A stretch of 64,000 nt of DNA from Vibrio natriegens NBRC 15636 = ATCC 14048 = DSM 759 (GCF_035621455.1 NZ_CP141823.1:992001-1056000); one strand, 5' to 3'; positions 1 through 9,834 are shown, numbered from the stretch's first letter. Numbers and translations: made by a program. Notes: generated from the sequence alone by a model not told the origin.

Positions 1-2
1 GT

Positions 3-602
3 TGGAACGATCCAAAAGTCATCGTTGCACTGCGTCAGTTTGTTGCTGAAGGCGGTGGCTTACTGGGTGTGTCTGAGCCTTCTGCATGGCAGAAAAATGG
101 CCGTTACTTCCAGCTTGGCGATGTATTTGGTTTAGAGAAAGAAACCTCCCTGACGATGGGACGTGTAGCGATGCCACTGCAAATCGCAGAAAACCATTAC
201 TTAAGTCAGTTCATTAAGGGTGACGAAGACTTCGGTAACCCAAGCTATGTGTACCCACAAGCGGATGACTTGACGGTATTGGCAGCACAGGGACAACATT
301 TGGCGTTAACCGCGCGTGGATACGGTGCCGGTCGAGCTGTGTATCTGGGTAACTTGCCATTCAGTATGGAAAACGCGCGTTTGCTACAACACATTCTGTT
401 GTGGCTGACCCAGCAGGAAGCCGTTTCTCACGCATGGTTGTCTAACAACCCGTACGTCGATGTTGCTTTTTATCCTGAGACCAACAAAGCCACGGCCGTG
501 AACTTCACGGATCAAGCTCAGCAGGTCACGGTATTCAATACACAAGGTGAACCACAACAATTGGCATTACAGCCATATGAGTGGAGTTGGTTCGATAACT
601 AA
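3..602 (+). CDS. 1,3-beta-galactosyl-N-acetylhexosamine phosphorylase (GH112), 3' part
   Basis: The reading frame is open from the left edge, so only the C-terminal ~199 residues are present. The remnant resembles the end of GH112 lacto-N-biose/galacto-N-biose phosphorylases as known from Vibrio. It has a glutamine-amidotransferase-like segment (FVAEGGGLLGVSEPSA near the start), then a small C-terminal beta domain with NPYVDVAFYPETNKATAVNF. Family enzymes cleave Gal-beta-1,3-GlcNAc/GalNAc with phosphate in the cytoplasm to give galactose-1-phosphate. The catalytic domain lies outside the window. A strong terminator follows, so the next gene is probably separately transcribed. The family call rests on recall of conserved C-terminal motifs. 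Confidence 0.75.
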   Translation, partial: WNDPKVIVALRQFVAEGGGLLGVSEPSAWQKNGRYFQLGDVFGLEKETSLTMGRVAMPLQIAENHYLSQFIKGDEDFGNPSYVYPQADDLTVLAAQGQHLALTARGYGAGRAVYLGNLPFSMENARLLQHILLWLTQQEAVSHAWLSNNPYVDVAFYPETNKATAVNFTDQAQQVTVFNTQGEPQQLALQPYEWSWFDN

Positions 603-610
603 TCAAGTCA

Positions 611-639
611 AAGAAGGTGTGAGAGCACCTTCTTTTTTT
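611..639 (+). terminator. Rho-independent terminator after the GH112 gene
   Basis: Nine-base-pair stem AAGAAGGTG/CACCTTCTT with a short loop, followed by a run of T. Confidence 0.85.
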
Positions 640-709
640 ATTTTCTGACAGTGAACAAGGTTGACTGTTGCATCCCCCTTTCTGGCTGAATTAAGGAGTT
701 ACTCGCATC

Positions 710-2728
710 GTGTATTCACAACATTTGATGCAGATTCGACATAAGGTGTCACAAACAATTGTTGATCAGCAATTGTCTCTTCAAACACAACAAGTCTGGC
801 AACGGAAAGTAGCGCAGTGGCAAGCCACTTTTTCTCCTCATTCTGGTTGGCCCGATCTCCAGTTGGCAGACGCTGTGCAGGATGGACAAATCATCCATGC
901 TTATTTACAGCGTGTGCTGGTTCTCGCTTGCCAATTTAAACGTCAGCGCTGTATAAACGCGCATACTATTGCTGAACAGGCCATGGCGTATTGGTATCAA
1001 ATAAATCCAACTAACTGGAACTGGTGGTGGAACCAAATCGGTAAGCAACGACTGATGGGGCCAATCGCTCTGTTGCTCAGTGAAGAGCTTAGTGAAGCGT
1101 TAATCAAGCAGTTGATAGAAGATCTGCCCAATAACGCGTCAATGACAGGCGCCAATCGTGTCGATCTTGCCAATGGAATAGCCTATCGTGGGTTGTTAGA
1201 AAGCGATGAATCTCTTTTTGCACAGGCGATGGAAGCGATAGCAGAAACGATTGCCATCACTCAGGAAGAGGGCATACAGGCTGATTTCTCCTATCAACAG
1301 CACGGTCCGCAATTGCAAAATGGTGGCTATGGTGAATCGTTTATCAATGTTGCGCTTCCCTGGGCTTATGTTTGCGCGCAGACTCGATTCCGTTTTTCAT
1401 CACAGCAACAACGTTTGTTATTGACTTACTATCTCCAAGGCTCGGTATGGATGACTCGGACCGGGCGCTGGGACTACAACGCTTGTGGCCGGGCTATCGC
1501 CAAACCTGATTTGGAAAAACCGCATTGTCGAACCATGCTGACAACTCAAGCGAAGATGTTGTTGGCTTTGTTCCCTGATTATCGCCTTCAGTTGCAAAGA
1601 TATCTCGAACACCTTCAGGGGCATGACTACCCTTTTTCTGGGTTTAAACACTTCTGGCGTTCTGATTACGCGGTTATGGCTAATAATAAATACGCTGTGT
1701 CTGTGAAAGCCAATTCTTGTCGAATCACGCCGATTGAAACTGGTAATCAGGAAAATCTGACGGGTTTTTGGTTGGGTTTTGGCAGTATGAATATTGGGGT
1801 GACGGGTAACGAGTACCACGATATTTATCCTTATTGGGATTGGGCTAAGATTCCGGGTGTGACGTGTCCACAAATTGTAATGCCAGCCCACGAATGGGGA
1901 AGAATAGAACAACAAACCGACTGGACGGGCGGCGTCAGCAATCGCCGTTGGGGCATCACCAGTTTCGAGCTGGATGTGATGCAAACCCAGGGGCTAAAAT
2001 CTTGGTTCTTTTGTGAGGGGGTTATTATCGCTCTTGGTGCGGGGATAAGTTCGACGCACCCTGAACCGGTAATGACCACGATTAACCAGTGCCACTATGA
2101 TTTCCCTGCGTGTGTAAATGATGCATACCATAATGGGGAGTCTACGTTGGTTAAAGCCAAAAGTTGGTTGCATCATGCAATTGTGGGTTACGTTCTAGGT
2201 AATGTGAATGCTCACTTACATAGTCACATACAACAAGGCAGTTGGCAGCGAATTAATGCCCACTTGAGTGCAGACAAAGTGAGTGGCAGGGTGTTTAAAT
2301 TGTCAATTGACCATGGTGTTCAACCTAAAAATGCCTGTTATGAATACACGCTGTTACCTGGGTCTTCATTAGCAGAGACGAAACGTTATGCCGCTCAACC
2401 TTATGTTAAGGTATTGGAGAATACGCCTGCGCTTCAGGCGGTGGTTTATCAAGGCCATATTGGTTGTGTTTTTCGTCATCCGGGGCGTATTGAAATACCT
2501 GAGTCTGATACGCAAGAAGGTGTAACTTTAGAGGTCGATAAGCCGTGTTTATTGCTTTGTGAGAAAACACAGACAGGTTTTCAGTTTGCCGTATCAACGC
2601 CTGGAAGAGGGGATAGAGTCAACTTAGATCTTCACTCTAAAGGGGATAGTCATCGATTTTTTGTCGAGACTTCCGACAAGCTTGATCGACTCGGAGAGAG
2701 TGTTCGTTTTGACCTACACTTGCATTAG
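710..2728 (+). CDS. polysaccharide lyase family 8 (hyaluronate/chondroitin lyase-like)
   Basis: 672 residues. The alpha/alpha-toroid half carries NWWWNQIG (about residues 103-110), TGANRVDL with the probable catalytic Asn149, and QHGPQLQNGGYGESF with His198 and Tyr207. The His-to-Tyr spacing of nine and Asn-to-His spacing of 49 match the Asn/His/Tyr triad of PL8 lyases. The C-terminal half has PL8 beta-sandwich features (ETGNQENLTGFW, YPYWDWAKIPGVT). PL8 enzymes cleave uronic-acid glycosaminoglycans by beta-elimination. Translation starts at a GTG with AAGGAG 11 nt upstream; an ATG at 728 is an alternative. Unlike most PL8 enzymes it has no signal peptide, so it would act inside the cell unless exported another way. 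It lies next to a galactosyl-HexNAc phosphorylase, which suggests a glycan-utilisation locus. Substrate is unknown. Confidence 0.8.
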   Translation: MYSQHLMQIRHKVSQTIVDQQLSLQTQQVWQRKVAQWQATFSPHSGWPDLQLADAVQDGQIIHAYLQRVLVLACQFKRQRCINAHTIAEQAMAYWYQINPTNWNWWWNQIGKQRLMGPIALLLSEELSEALIKQLIEDLPNNASMTGANRVDLANGIAYRGLLESDESLFAQAMEAIAETIAITQEEGIQADFSYQQHGPQLQNGGYGESFINVALPWAYVCAQTRFRFSSQQQRLLLTYYLQGSVWMTRTGRWDYNACGRAIAKPDLEKPHCRTMLTTQAKMLLALFPDYRLQLQRYLEHLQGHDYPFSGFKHFWRSDYAVMANNKYAVSVKANSCRITPIETGNQENLTGFWLGFGSMNIGVTGNEYHDIYPYWDWAKIPGVTCPQIVMPAHEWGRIEQQTDWTGGVSNRRWGITSFELDVMQTQGLKSWFFCEGVIIALGAGISSTHPEPVMTTINQCHYDFPACVNDAYHNGESTLVKAKSWLHHAIVGYVLGNVNAHLHSHIQQGSWQRINAHLSADKVSGRVFKLSIDHGVQPKNACYEYTLLPGSSLAETKRYAAQPYVKVLENTPALQAVVYQGHIGCVFRHPGRIEIPESDTQEGVTLEVDKPCLLLCEKTQTGFQFAVSTPGRGDRVNLDLHSKGDSHRFFVETSDKLDRLGESVRFDLHLH

Positions 2729-2806
2729 TTTTCTTTAACTTGAGCTGGTGGCTACGCTTTGAGTCTTGCACCTGGACTTCAATTGGATATAAGCCATCGC
2801 TAAAGC

Positions 2807-2840
2807 GGGGTCTGGAGTATGGATTTAAGCCGAAGACCCC
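2807..2840 (+). other. hairpin between the PL8 and M16 genes
   Basis: Seven-base-pair stem GGGGTCT/AGACCCC around a 20-nt loop. There is no T tract, so its role as a terminator is uncertain. Nothing else is recognised in this 180-bp gap. Confidence 0.35.
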
Positions 2841-2909
2841 ATCACTTATATTAAGGCTATGCGACTAGAAAGGGTTTGAATTGCATGGTCATCATCTCGG
2901 ATCATTGCT

Positions 2910-5663
2910 ATGCGCTATAGTTTGTTAGCCTCGACCTTAATATTGTCGGGCTGTGTTGTTACCCCTAACTCGACAAAGATTCAGGCTGACACCAACTGGT
3001 ATGTTAATCAGTTACCGAATGGTTTGAAATATCATATTTACCCGACACAAGACCAAGAGATCTCTGTGCGTATGGTGATGAACATTGGTTCGTTCCAAGA
3101 GCAAACAAGCCAAAAAGGTTATGCGCATTTTGTTGAGCACATGGCATTTAATGGCAGTACGCACTTTTCTGGTAATGAGGCGATAAGATTATTCGAGCAG
3201 TCCGGAGGGAGTTTTGGCGCGGACATCAATGCTTTCACGACCTATCAGCAGACGGGATATAAACTGGAGCTCGCGGACTCAAGTCAATTGCAAGACGCAC
3301 TAATCTGGATGCGCGATATTGGCGACGGGCTGACGTTTTCACCAACCCAAGTGGAAAAAGAAAAAGGCGTGATATTAGGTGAGTGGCGTCGTGCGAACCC
3401 GGATGATAAGCCTTTTGCTTTAAATGCGTATCAAGCTTCGGTGGAGGGGACACTTTATGGCGAGCATGATCCTATTGGTACTCGAGTTTCGATAGAAAAG
3501 GCTACGCCAGTTACGCTGAAAAGCTTTTATCAACAGTGGTATCAGCCGCAGTACGCCGAGCTTATCGTAACCGGCAATGTTAATGTCGACGCTCTTGCGG
3601 AAGACATTAACAAGACCTTTTCCAGCTGGAAAAGCACGTCAGATGTGGTGATTAAAAAACGCCGCGATATTCGCGTTAACATCAATAATGAAATCCTGCC
3701 AAGTAATTCCATTGAGTCACCCAGCCTGCATCTTGTTGTTGAACGAGGCGCGATAGGACGCCAAACCGTCGAACAACAGCATCAAGAATGGCTGGATGAA
3801 GTCGCTGGACAATTGATCCAGCAGAGGCTGATCACGGATCTCAATGATGCTGCCGTTCCTTTCCAGTATGCGTACGCTCAACCTTACTATTCTAACTACC
3901 ACCGGATGATGTCTGCCGGTATTGCGTTTGCGCCAGAGCGCCGCGAAAAAATGCACCGCCTGTTTATCAGCACGCTAACTTCGCTTCGGAGTTATGGCGT
4001 CACCCAAGCAGAATTAGACAGTGTTATGGCTAACTGGCAAGGTGAACTCACCAATCTGGATTCTGACTGGAGCAAGCGTAAACCCAATAGCTACGCAGAT
4101 GCGCGTGTATTCCAGTTAGAGCAAAACAGCGTCAGCCAGTCCAAATCAAGTTATGCTCATAGTCTGGCAACGTTTCTCGACAACGCCACGTTAGCCAGTG
4201 TGAATGCTCACATTACAGAGCTGTTATCTTTGCCGCCGAGCTTTTCTATCGGGATGAGCAAAAACGAAACGCGCGCGAAGTTTCCCGATGTATTTTCATC
4301 TCTGAATACGGCTTATTTCCAACCCGGAAAAAAACCATTGTCGATGGAAGCGAGAGCGGGAGGTTTCCTTCAGCCAGTTAAGGAAGGCAGCATTATCAGT
4401 GCTCGCAAAGAGGCGGGAGGGTTTGAGGTATACACACTCTCTAATGGCGTCGATGTATGGTTCCAAAAGGACGAAAAAGCGGGTGGGCGCGCTTACATTT
4501 ACTTTGCAAGCCAAGGCGGTAAAGCGGCAGTAGATAAGTCGCTTTACCCAGCTTATGAGATCGCCACCATGGCAGCGGTAAGAAGCGGGCTCGGGTACTT
4601 TTCAGGTTCGGAGTTAGACAGTTACTTGCGTAGCAACAATACATCTATTGTTCCGATGTTAGATACCACCAGTCACGGCGTAAAAGTCACCACGCAAAAA
4701 GCACAGTTAGAAAGTGCATTGAATGCAATTTACAACCTGAGCACAGAAATTAAGGTCGATGAGCGCCAACTGACAGCGGTAAAGCAAGAATTTAAACAGC
4801 AGCGTCGCGCGTTTTTTGAATCACCAATGGGAAAGCTGGTTCAGGAAGCCAATCAAAATGCTTATCTGCCGGAAAGTCGCCATCGTATTTTGGATAGCGA
4901 TGGTGTAGAGAACGTTACCGCAGAACAGATACTTGCGGTACACAAGCGTTTATTTAAGTTCAATAACGGCTTCAAAATGGTGGTGGTTGCGGACATAGAA
5001 CCAGAGCAACTTGAACCCCTGTTGACCAAGTTTGTTGCTTCTATCGAAATGACACCAGGTGAGCCTATTGATTACCACGTGGCATTGAATCCGCAGGCAT
5101 CTGGTCGCTCTGTGATGACGGATGGTCATGAGCCGTCTTCACTTTATTTGCAGCGTTTGACCAACGCCAATGATGTTACCCAAAGCGCGAGAGACACGAT
5201 GGTTGTGGATATCTTACAGCGCATCAGTGCCGGACGCGTAATGGCTCAATTACGTGAAGATCTGAGTCTGGACTACAGTCCGAGTATTTACCCGATGATA
5301 CAGGATCGTGAGCAAGTCTCGGATTGGATCTTTGAATCGCAAGTCGACCCAAAAGATGTGGCGATCATGGACAGTCAGTTAAATAAAATTTTTGATGATC
5401 TGGCGAAAAACATTACCCAGAAAGAGGTCGATATCGCAGCGAAACAATTGGTGGTCGCCATGCAGGGAGTGGAGGACAGACCTAGCCAGCGAGCATGGGC
5501 ATATGGCCGTTATCTGGTGCATGATTATGGGCTGGATCTGTTGCTGAATGTGGAACAAACGGCTAAAAGCATCACTTTGGAAGAGGTTAAGTTGCGTGCG
5601 CGGTCAGTATTTGGAGCGAAAGCAAAACGCACAACGATCATTCTTAATCCGATTAAGAAGTAG
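2910..5663 (+). CDS. M16 family zinc peptidase (PqqL/pitrilysin-like) lipoprotein
   Basis: 917 residues. The N-terminus is a lipoprotein signal peptide with lipobox LSGC (Cys15), which places the enzyme on a periplasm-facing membrane. The inverted zinc motif HFVEH occurs at residues 73-77 within GYAHFVEHMAFNGS, and a downstream EKGVILGEW segment supplies the further glutamate ligand typical of the family. The length fits a four-domain M16 peptidase with an active N-terminal and an inactive C-terminal half; the second half starts near GFEVYTLSNGVDVWF. Such enzymes degrade peptides in the periplasm. The ribosome binding site is weak, but the start gives a complete lipoprotein signal. It converges on the kinase-like gene. 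Confidence 0.9.
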   Translation: MRYSLLASTLILSGCVVTPNSTKIQADTNWYVNQLPNGLKYHIYPTQDQEISVRMVMNIGSFQEQTSQKGYAHFVEHMAFNGSTHFSGNEAIRLFEQSGGSFGADINAFTTYQQTGYKLELADSSQLQDALIWMRDIGDGLTFSPTQVEKEKGVILGEWRRANPDDKPFALNAYQASVEGTLYGEHDPIGTRVSIEKATPVTLKSFYQQWYQPQYAELIVTGNVNVDALAEDINKTFSSWKSTSDVVIKKRRDIRVNINNEILPSNSIESPSLHLVVERGAIGRQTVEQQHQEWLDEVAGQLIQQRLITDLNDAAVPFQYAYAQPYYSNYHRMMSAGIAFAPERREKMHRLFISTLTSLRSYGVTQAELDSVMANWQGELTNLDSDWSKRKPNSYADARVFQLEQNSVSQSKSSYAHSLATFLDNATLASVNAHITELLSLPPSFSIGMSKNETRAKFPDVFSSLNTAYFQPGKKPLSMEARAGGFLQPVKEGSIISARKEAGGFEVYTLSNGVDVWFQKDEKAGGRAYIYFASQGGKAAVDKSLYPAYEIATMAAVRSGLGYFSGSELDSYLRSNNTSIVPMLDTTSHGVKVTTQKAQLESALNAIYNLSTEIKVDERQLTAVKQEFKQQRRAFFESPMGKLVQEANQNAYLPESRHRILDSDGVENVTAEQILAVHKRLFKFNNGFKMVVVADIEPEQLEPLLTKFVASIEMTPGEPIDYHVALNPQASGRSVMTDGHEPSSLYLQRLTNANDVTQSARDTMVVDILQRISAGRVMAQLREDLSLDYSPSIYPMIQDREQVSDWIFESQVDPKDVAIMDSQLNKIFDDLAKNITQKEVDIAAKQLVVAMQGVEDRPSQRAWAYGRYLVHDYGLDLLLNVEQTAKSITLEEVKLRARSVFGAKAKRTTIILNPIKK

Positions 5664-5676
5664 CACAATCGTCACT

Positions 5677-5713
5677 TAGCCCAAGTGAGAAGATGGACAT
5701 TTTACTTGGGCTA
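5677..5713. terminator. hairpin between convergent genes
   Basis: Ten-base-pair inverted repeat TAGCCCAAGT/ACTTGGGCTA with a 17-nt loop, lying between two genes that face each other. It probably limits transcription from both sides. Confidence 0.5.
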
Positions 5714-5721
5714 TTCAGTGG

Positions 5722-6831
5722 TTACTGGTGGTTTTTACTGAGCTGATATTCCTTCACCAAAGCAAGTTTGTCGCGGTAGGAGTCCATAAGTTCTAGCTTT
5801 GATTTCCCTTCATTTTGGTAGAACAGTGCACCTTGTTCGCGGAGGAAATCATAATGCTCGTTTACCATCTCAAGAACCGCATTGACGCGCTTTAGCGTTG
5901 TTGCAGTACAACTTTTCCCATCAATATCATCTTCGATATCCAAAACATGCGAGCGAAACATCTCAACAATGAATAAGTCCTCTAAGGCTTTTTCATTCTG
6001 AAGGGCGGTTTGGTATTTGGTCACTTGCGCTTCTTTGTGGTTTAAAACGGCTGAACTGGCGTGGTTAAGACGTAGCCACTTGCATTGCTCTAGTAAGACG
6101 CTAAGTGCCTCATGTTTAACGTTTTTGAACAGGGCTAATGATTCTTGGTGAGAATAATGTTGCTGCACAAGCCAGCCCGAAAGGAATCGAGTTTCAAAGC
6201 GCTCACAAAACTGAAAGATAGGCGCATTAAGGCCGTCACTGTTGAGCTCGGTTAGCGGGTCGAAGGGGTACATGTAACCGAAGTCGAACAGCCAGAGCTT
6301 ATGGTCGTCATCTACGAGCAGATTGCCACTACACAAGTCCCACTCGAACAGGCCAATTTTTTCACACGCAGATAAGGTTGAGAATAGCTGGTAAAGCAAT
6401 GAGGAAGATACATCGCTGATGGGTTTCCCTTCTATCCACTCAGAAAGAATGATGCCTAAGCGATAATCAGCGTAGACGGTCGGCACGATGCATTCGAAGT
6501 CCACGGAGGTGTGCGTAGAATCTTTCCGCTTTTGCAAATCAGAACGACGCTGCACTTCATTCAGGAACGACAGTTGTCCATTAAGATTTTGCACCTTGGC
6601 TTCAGGGCGCTTCTTTTTCAGAGTGTAGTCTTTTCCGCCAAACCGTACCCGAAACACTTCAGCCGTTAATCCACTTTGAAAAGCTTCCACCACATAAGGA
6701 GAAGCCTCCGTCGTCCGAGCCAATTGTTCCGGAGATATCGGACAATCGTCAATATTGCCAACGATGAGGTTTTCTCCGCTCTTTTCAAATTGCATCTGCT
6801 GCTTTTGACGTTTGTCCATGTGAATGCCCAT
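5722..6831 (-). CDS. kinase-fold phosphotransferase of unknown substrate
   Basis: 369 residues. The central part reads as a protein-kinase/aminoglycoside-phosphotransferase fold: a lysine-rich strand DYTLKKKRPEAK (residues 69-79, candidate ATP-binding Lys), a catalytic-loop-like EWDLCSGNLL with Asp165 and Asn170, and the magnesium-binding DFG at 183-185. The hinge-like ILSEWIEGKPISD fits RIO/lipopolysaccharide-kinase-like or APH-like families. The C-terminal ~120 residues are helical. No signal peptide is seen, so it is probably cytoplasmic. A second ATG 12 nt in (start 6819) is better spaced from AGGAAG than the first. Target and pathway cannot be stated. Confidence 0.6.
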   Translation of the reverse strand: MGIHMDKRQKQQMQFEKSGENLIVGNIDDCPISPEQLARTTEASPYVVEAFQSGLTAEVFRVRFGGKDYTLKKKRPEAKVQNLNGQLSFLNEVQRRSDLQKRKDSTHTSVDFECIVPTVYADYRLGIILSEWIEGKPISDVSSSLLYQLFSTLSACEKIGLFEWDLCSGNLLVDDDHKLWLFDFGYMYPFDPLTELNSDGLNAPIFQFCERFETRFLSGWLVQQHYSHQESLALFKNVKHEALSVLLEQCKWLRLNHASSAVLNHKEAQVTKYQTALQNEKALEDLFIVEMFRSHVLDIEDDIDGKSCTATTLKRVNAVLEMVNEHYDFLREQGALFYQNEGKSKLELMDSYRDKLALVKEYQLSKNHQ

Positions 6832-7109
6832 CTTCCTATTGATTCTGATTATTTTATCAAGAGTGTCAGTTTGTAAATCCTCCTTACTTCATAAACTAAG
6901 AGGCTGAGTTTTGAGGCGCATATCGGGAACTGAAGTTTTGTGAGGATGATCTGTATGCGTGTGTCATACCTTTCTGACCAATTTGTCATACAGTTCTTAA
7001 ACCATGATTAAGGAGGTAAGTGTTTGAAAATTCGCCTAGAGCTTATGCTAGCTTAGCGATAAATGAGATTCACTTACAAAAAGATATTTATCTCTTTAAG
7101 GAAAACTTT

Positions 7110-9281
7110 ATGAGTAAAAATAGCCATTCAACAGGAAAATGCCCGGTGATGCATGGCGGTATGACATCTACGGGGTCTACTGTTATGGATTGGTGGCCGA
7201 ATGCCCTAAACCTAGATATTCTTCATCAGCACGATAAAAAGACCAACCCTCTGGGTGACAGTTTTAGCTATCGTGAAGCTTTGAAAACGCTGGATGTTGA
7301 AGCGCTGAAACATGATCTAAAAGATCTGATGACAGATAGCCAAGATTGGTGGCCTGCGGATTGGGGTCATTACGGTGGTTTGATGATCCGCATGGCGTGG
7401 CACTCAGCAGGTAGTTATCGTACTGCTGATGGTCGAGGCGGTGCATCTACCGGTAACCTGCGCTTTGCGCCACTAAACTCTTGGCCAGATAACGGCAACC
7501 TGGATAAAGCTCGTCGTTTGCTGTGGCCAATCAAGAAAAAATACGGCAATAAAATCAGCTGGGCTGACCTAATGATTCTGGCGGGTAACATGGCGTACGA
7601 ATCAATGGGTCTTAAAACCTTTGGCTTTGCATTCGGTCGTGAAGATATCTGGCACCCAGAAAAAGATACCTACTGGGGTTCGGAGAAAGAGTGGTTAGCG
7701 CCTTCGGGTGGTGAAGGGAGTCGTTATTCTGGCGAGCGAGACCTAGAAAACCCTCTAGCAGCTGTAATGATGGGTTTGATTTACGTGAACCCAGAAGGTG
7801 TCGATGGCAATCCGGACCCGTTAAAAACGGCAGCTGATATGCGCGTGACCTTCGCTCGCATGGCGATGAATGATGAAGAGACGGTAGCACTAACTGCTGG
7901 TGGCCATACGGTGGGTAAAGCGCACGGTAATGGTGATGCTGCGGAATTGGGGCCAGAGCCTGAAGCCGCAGATATTGAAGAGCAAGGCCTTGGCTGGAAC
8001 AACCATACATCGCGTGGCATCGGCCGTGATACGGTGACCAGCGGTATTGAGGGCGCGTGGACCACTCATCCTACACAATGGGATAACGGTTTCTTCAAAA
8101 TGCTGCTTGAGCACGAATGGAAGCTGACAAAAAGCCCGGCAGGTGCTTGGCAATATGAACCAGTAGAAATTGCCGAAGAAGATAAACCAGTCGATGTGGA
8201 AGACTCCTCAATCCGTTACAACCCTATGATGACGGACGCCGACATGGCGCTTAAAGTCGATCCTGACTACCGTAAGATTTCAGAGCGTTTCTACCAAGAT
8301 CCAGCTTATTTCAATGAAGTCTTCGCTCGTGCTTGGTTCAAACTGACTCACCGTGATTTAGGCCCTAAAGCTCGTTACGTTGGCCCAGATGTGCCGGCTG
8401 AAGACTTAATCTGGCAAGACCCAATTCCAGCTGGTAACACTCAATACGATATAGAAGCGGTTAAAGCGAAGATTGCCGCAACTGGCCTGAGTGTTTCTGA
8501 TTTGGTTGCTACAGCATGGGATAGCGCTCGCACATTCCGTCGTTCGGATCTTCGTGGTGGAGCAAATGGTGCGCGAATCCGCTTGGCCCCGCAAAATGCT
8601 TGGCAAGGTAACGAACCAGAACGTCTGGCGAGAGTGCTGGGAGAGTTAACGCAAGTGGCGGAAGAATTTGGTATCAGTGTTGCAGACGCGATTGTTCTTG
8701 CGGGTAACGTCGGTATTGAACAAGCGGTGAAAGCAGCAGGATTTGACTTTGACGTGCCATTTTCGGCTGGCCGTGGTGATGCGACAGCAGAGCAAACTGA
8801 CGCAGAGTCATTCGATGTTCTGGAGCCTCTGGCAGATGCTTTCCGTAACTGGCAGAAGACGCACTACACGGTTACTCCAGAAGAGATGATGCTAGACCGC
8901 GCACAACTACTTGGTTTAACCGCGTCAGAAATGACAGTCCTGATTGGTGGTATGCGTGTACTTGGTACAAACCATGGTGGTAGCAAGCATGGGGTATTCA
9001 CTGACCGCGTTGGTGTATTAACGAATGACTTCTTCGTCAACCTAACTGATATGGGATACAGCTGGAAACCAACAGGCCGCAACTCTTATGACATTTGTGA
9101 TCGCAAAACGGGTGAAGTGAAATTCACTGCAACTCGCGCGGATCTTGTGTTTGGTTCAAACTCTATCTTGCGCTCTTACGCTGAGGTTTATGCGCAGGAC
9201 GATAATCAAGAGAAGTTTGTCAAAGACTTCATCGCTGTCTGGACGAAAGTGATGAATGCTGACAGGTTCGATTTGGTTTAA
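7110..9281 (+). CDS. katG: catalase-peroxidase KatG
   Basis: 723 residues from the ATG at 7110, which has AAGGA just upstream; an earlier in-frame ATG at 7020 lacks these features and would add 30 non-homologous residues. The distal heme site MAWHSAGSYR gives Arg94, Trp97 and His98. The Met-Tyr-Trp adduct needed for catalase activity is conserved (Trp97, Tyr225 in YVNPEG, Met251), and the proximal-histidine motif GGHTVGKAHG follows. A second, heme-free peroxidase-like domain makes up the C-terminal half. The cytoplasmic enzyme removes hydrogen peroxide. OxyR control is usual for the family, but I did not identify a site. Confidence 0.97.
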   Translation: MSKNSHSTGKCPVMHGGMTSTGSTVMDWWPNALNLDILHQHDKKTNPLGDSFSYREALKTLDVEALKHDLKDLMTDSQDWWPADWGHYGGLMIRMAWHSAGSYRTADGRGGASTGNLRFAPLNSWPDNGNLDKARRLLWPIKKKYGNKISWADLMILAGNMAYESMGLKTFGFAFGREDIWHPEKDTYWGSEKEWLAPSGGEGSRYSGERDLENPLAAVMMGLIYVNPEGVDGNPDPLKTAADMRVTFARMAMNDEETVALTAGGHTVGKAHGNGDAAELGPEPEAADIEEQGLGWNNHTSRGIGRDTVTSGIEGAWTTHPTQWDNGFFKMLLEHEWKLTKSPAGAWQYEPVEIAEEDKPVDVEDSSIRYNPMMTDADMALKVDPDYRKISERFYQDPAYFNEVFARAWFKLTHRDLGPKARYVGPDVPAEDLIWQDPIPAGNTQYDIEAVKAKIAATGLSVSDLVATAWDSARTFRRSDLRGGANGARIRLAPQNAWQGNEPERLARVLGELTQVAEEFGISVADAIVLAGNVGIEQAVKAAGFDFDVPFSAGRGDATAEQTDAESFDVLEPLADAFRNWQKTHYTVTPEEMMLDRAQLLGLTASEMTVLIGGMRVLGTNHGGSKHGVFTDRVGVLTNDFFVNLTDMGYSWKPTGRNSYDICDRKTGEVKFTATRADLVFGSNSILRSYAEVYAQDDNQEKFVKDFIAVWTKVMNADRFDLV

Positions 9282-9330
9282 CGAACTAATTCTGTCAAAT
9301 ACAGACTGAGTAATCAGTGTTCGTGTTTAA

Positions 9331-9359
9331 AAGCCAGCAGTATCTCTGCTGGCTTTTTG
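9331..9359 (+). terminator. Rho-independent terminator after katG
   Basis: Stem GCCAGCAG/CTGCTGGC with a 5-nt loop, followed by TTTTT. Confidence 0.9.
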
Positions 9360-9464
9360 CGTATCCATGCCAGACATTTTTATTTGCATAACGTTGCTTG
9401 AATGAAAATTGTAACGGCAGATATGTATCGCTTTATCTTACCCAAATACACTTTTTGAATAATT

Positions 9465-9476
9465 GGTAACGTTCCC
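9465..9476. promoter_or_regulatory. LacI-family operator (probable ScrR site), upstream copy
   Basis: GGTAACGTTCCC, with the central AACGTT typical of LacI-family operators. It is the exact reverse complement of the site at 10054-10065 and closely matches sites next to scrR at 56947 and 58141. It lies about 280 bp upstream of the proposed levansucrase promoter. Confidence 0.6.
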
Positions 9477-9745
9477 TTTTTATTCTGAGTTAAACCAATG
9501 TGAGTTCGTTGTTGCGTATGAAATTTGATCGATATTTGAATTACTAAAATTATTGTCATAAAAATGACAGTTTTTAGTTAATAAATCAGTTGTTTATGAA
9601 GGGGGCGTTAATGTATCTAAACAATTTTATTGTAACCGGATCCAAGTCAGTTTCATTAAGGGTTTGTTAGGTACGCGTATTCATATATAAAGGCATTAGG
9701 ATGTCTGGCTATTGTCAGAGTTTTATATCCTTAATCTTATTGATC

Positions 9746-9773
9746 TTGAATTGTCATTTTTCGTTGTTATGCT
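9746..9773 (+). promoter_or_regulatory. candidate sigma-70 promoter of the levan locus
   Basis: TTGAAT and TATGCT separated by 16 bp. Transcription would start near 9780, some 55 nt before the riboswitch, which would put the riboswitch in the 5' leader of the levansucrase mRNA. This is a sequence match only. Confidence 0.5.
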
Positions 9774-9834
9774 TTTTCGCGTGGTTAGCAAAGGCTTACC
9801 CACACTCAGTTCATCATCTCTTCTCTTGTAGGAT

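Noticed and set aside
9611..9670. 19-codon frame with a GAAGGGGG ribosome-binding-like sequence upstream of the levan riboswitch
   Set aside because: It lies upstream of the proposed promoter at 9746 and downstream of the katG terminator, and shows no other coding sign.
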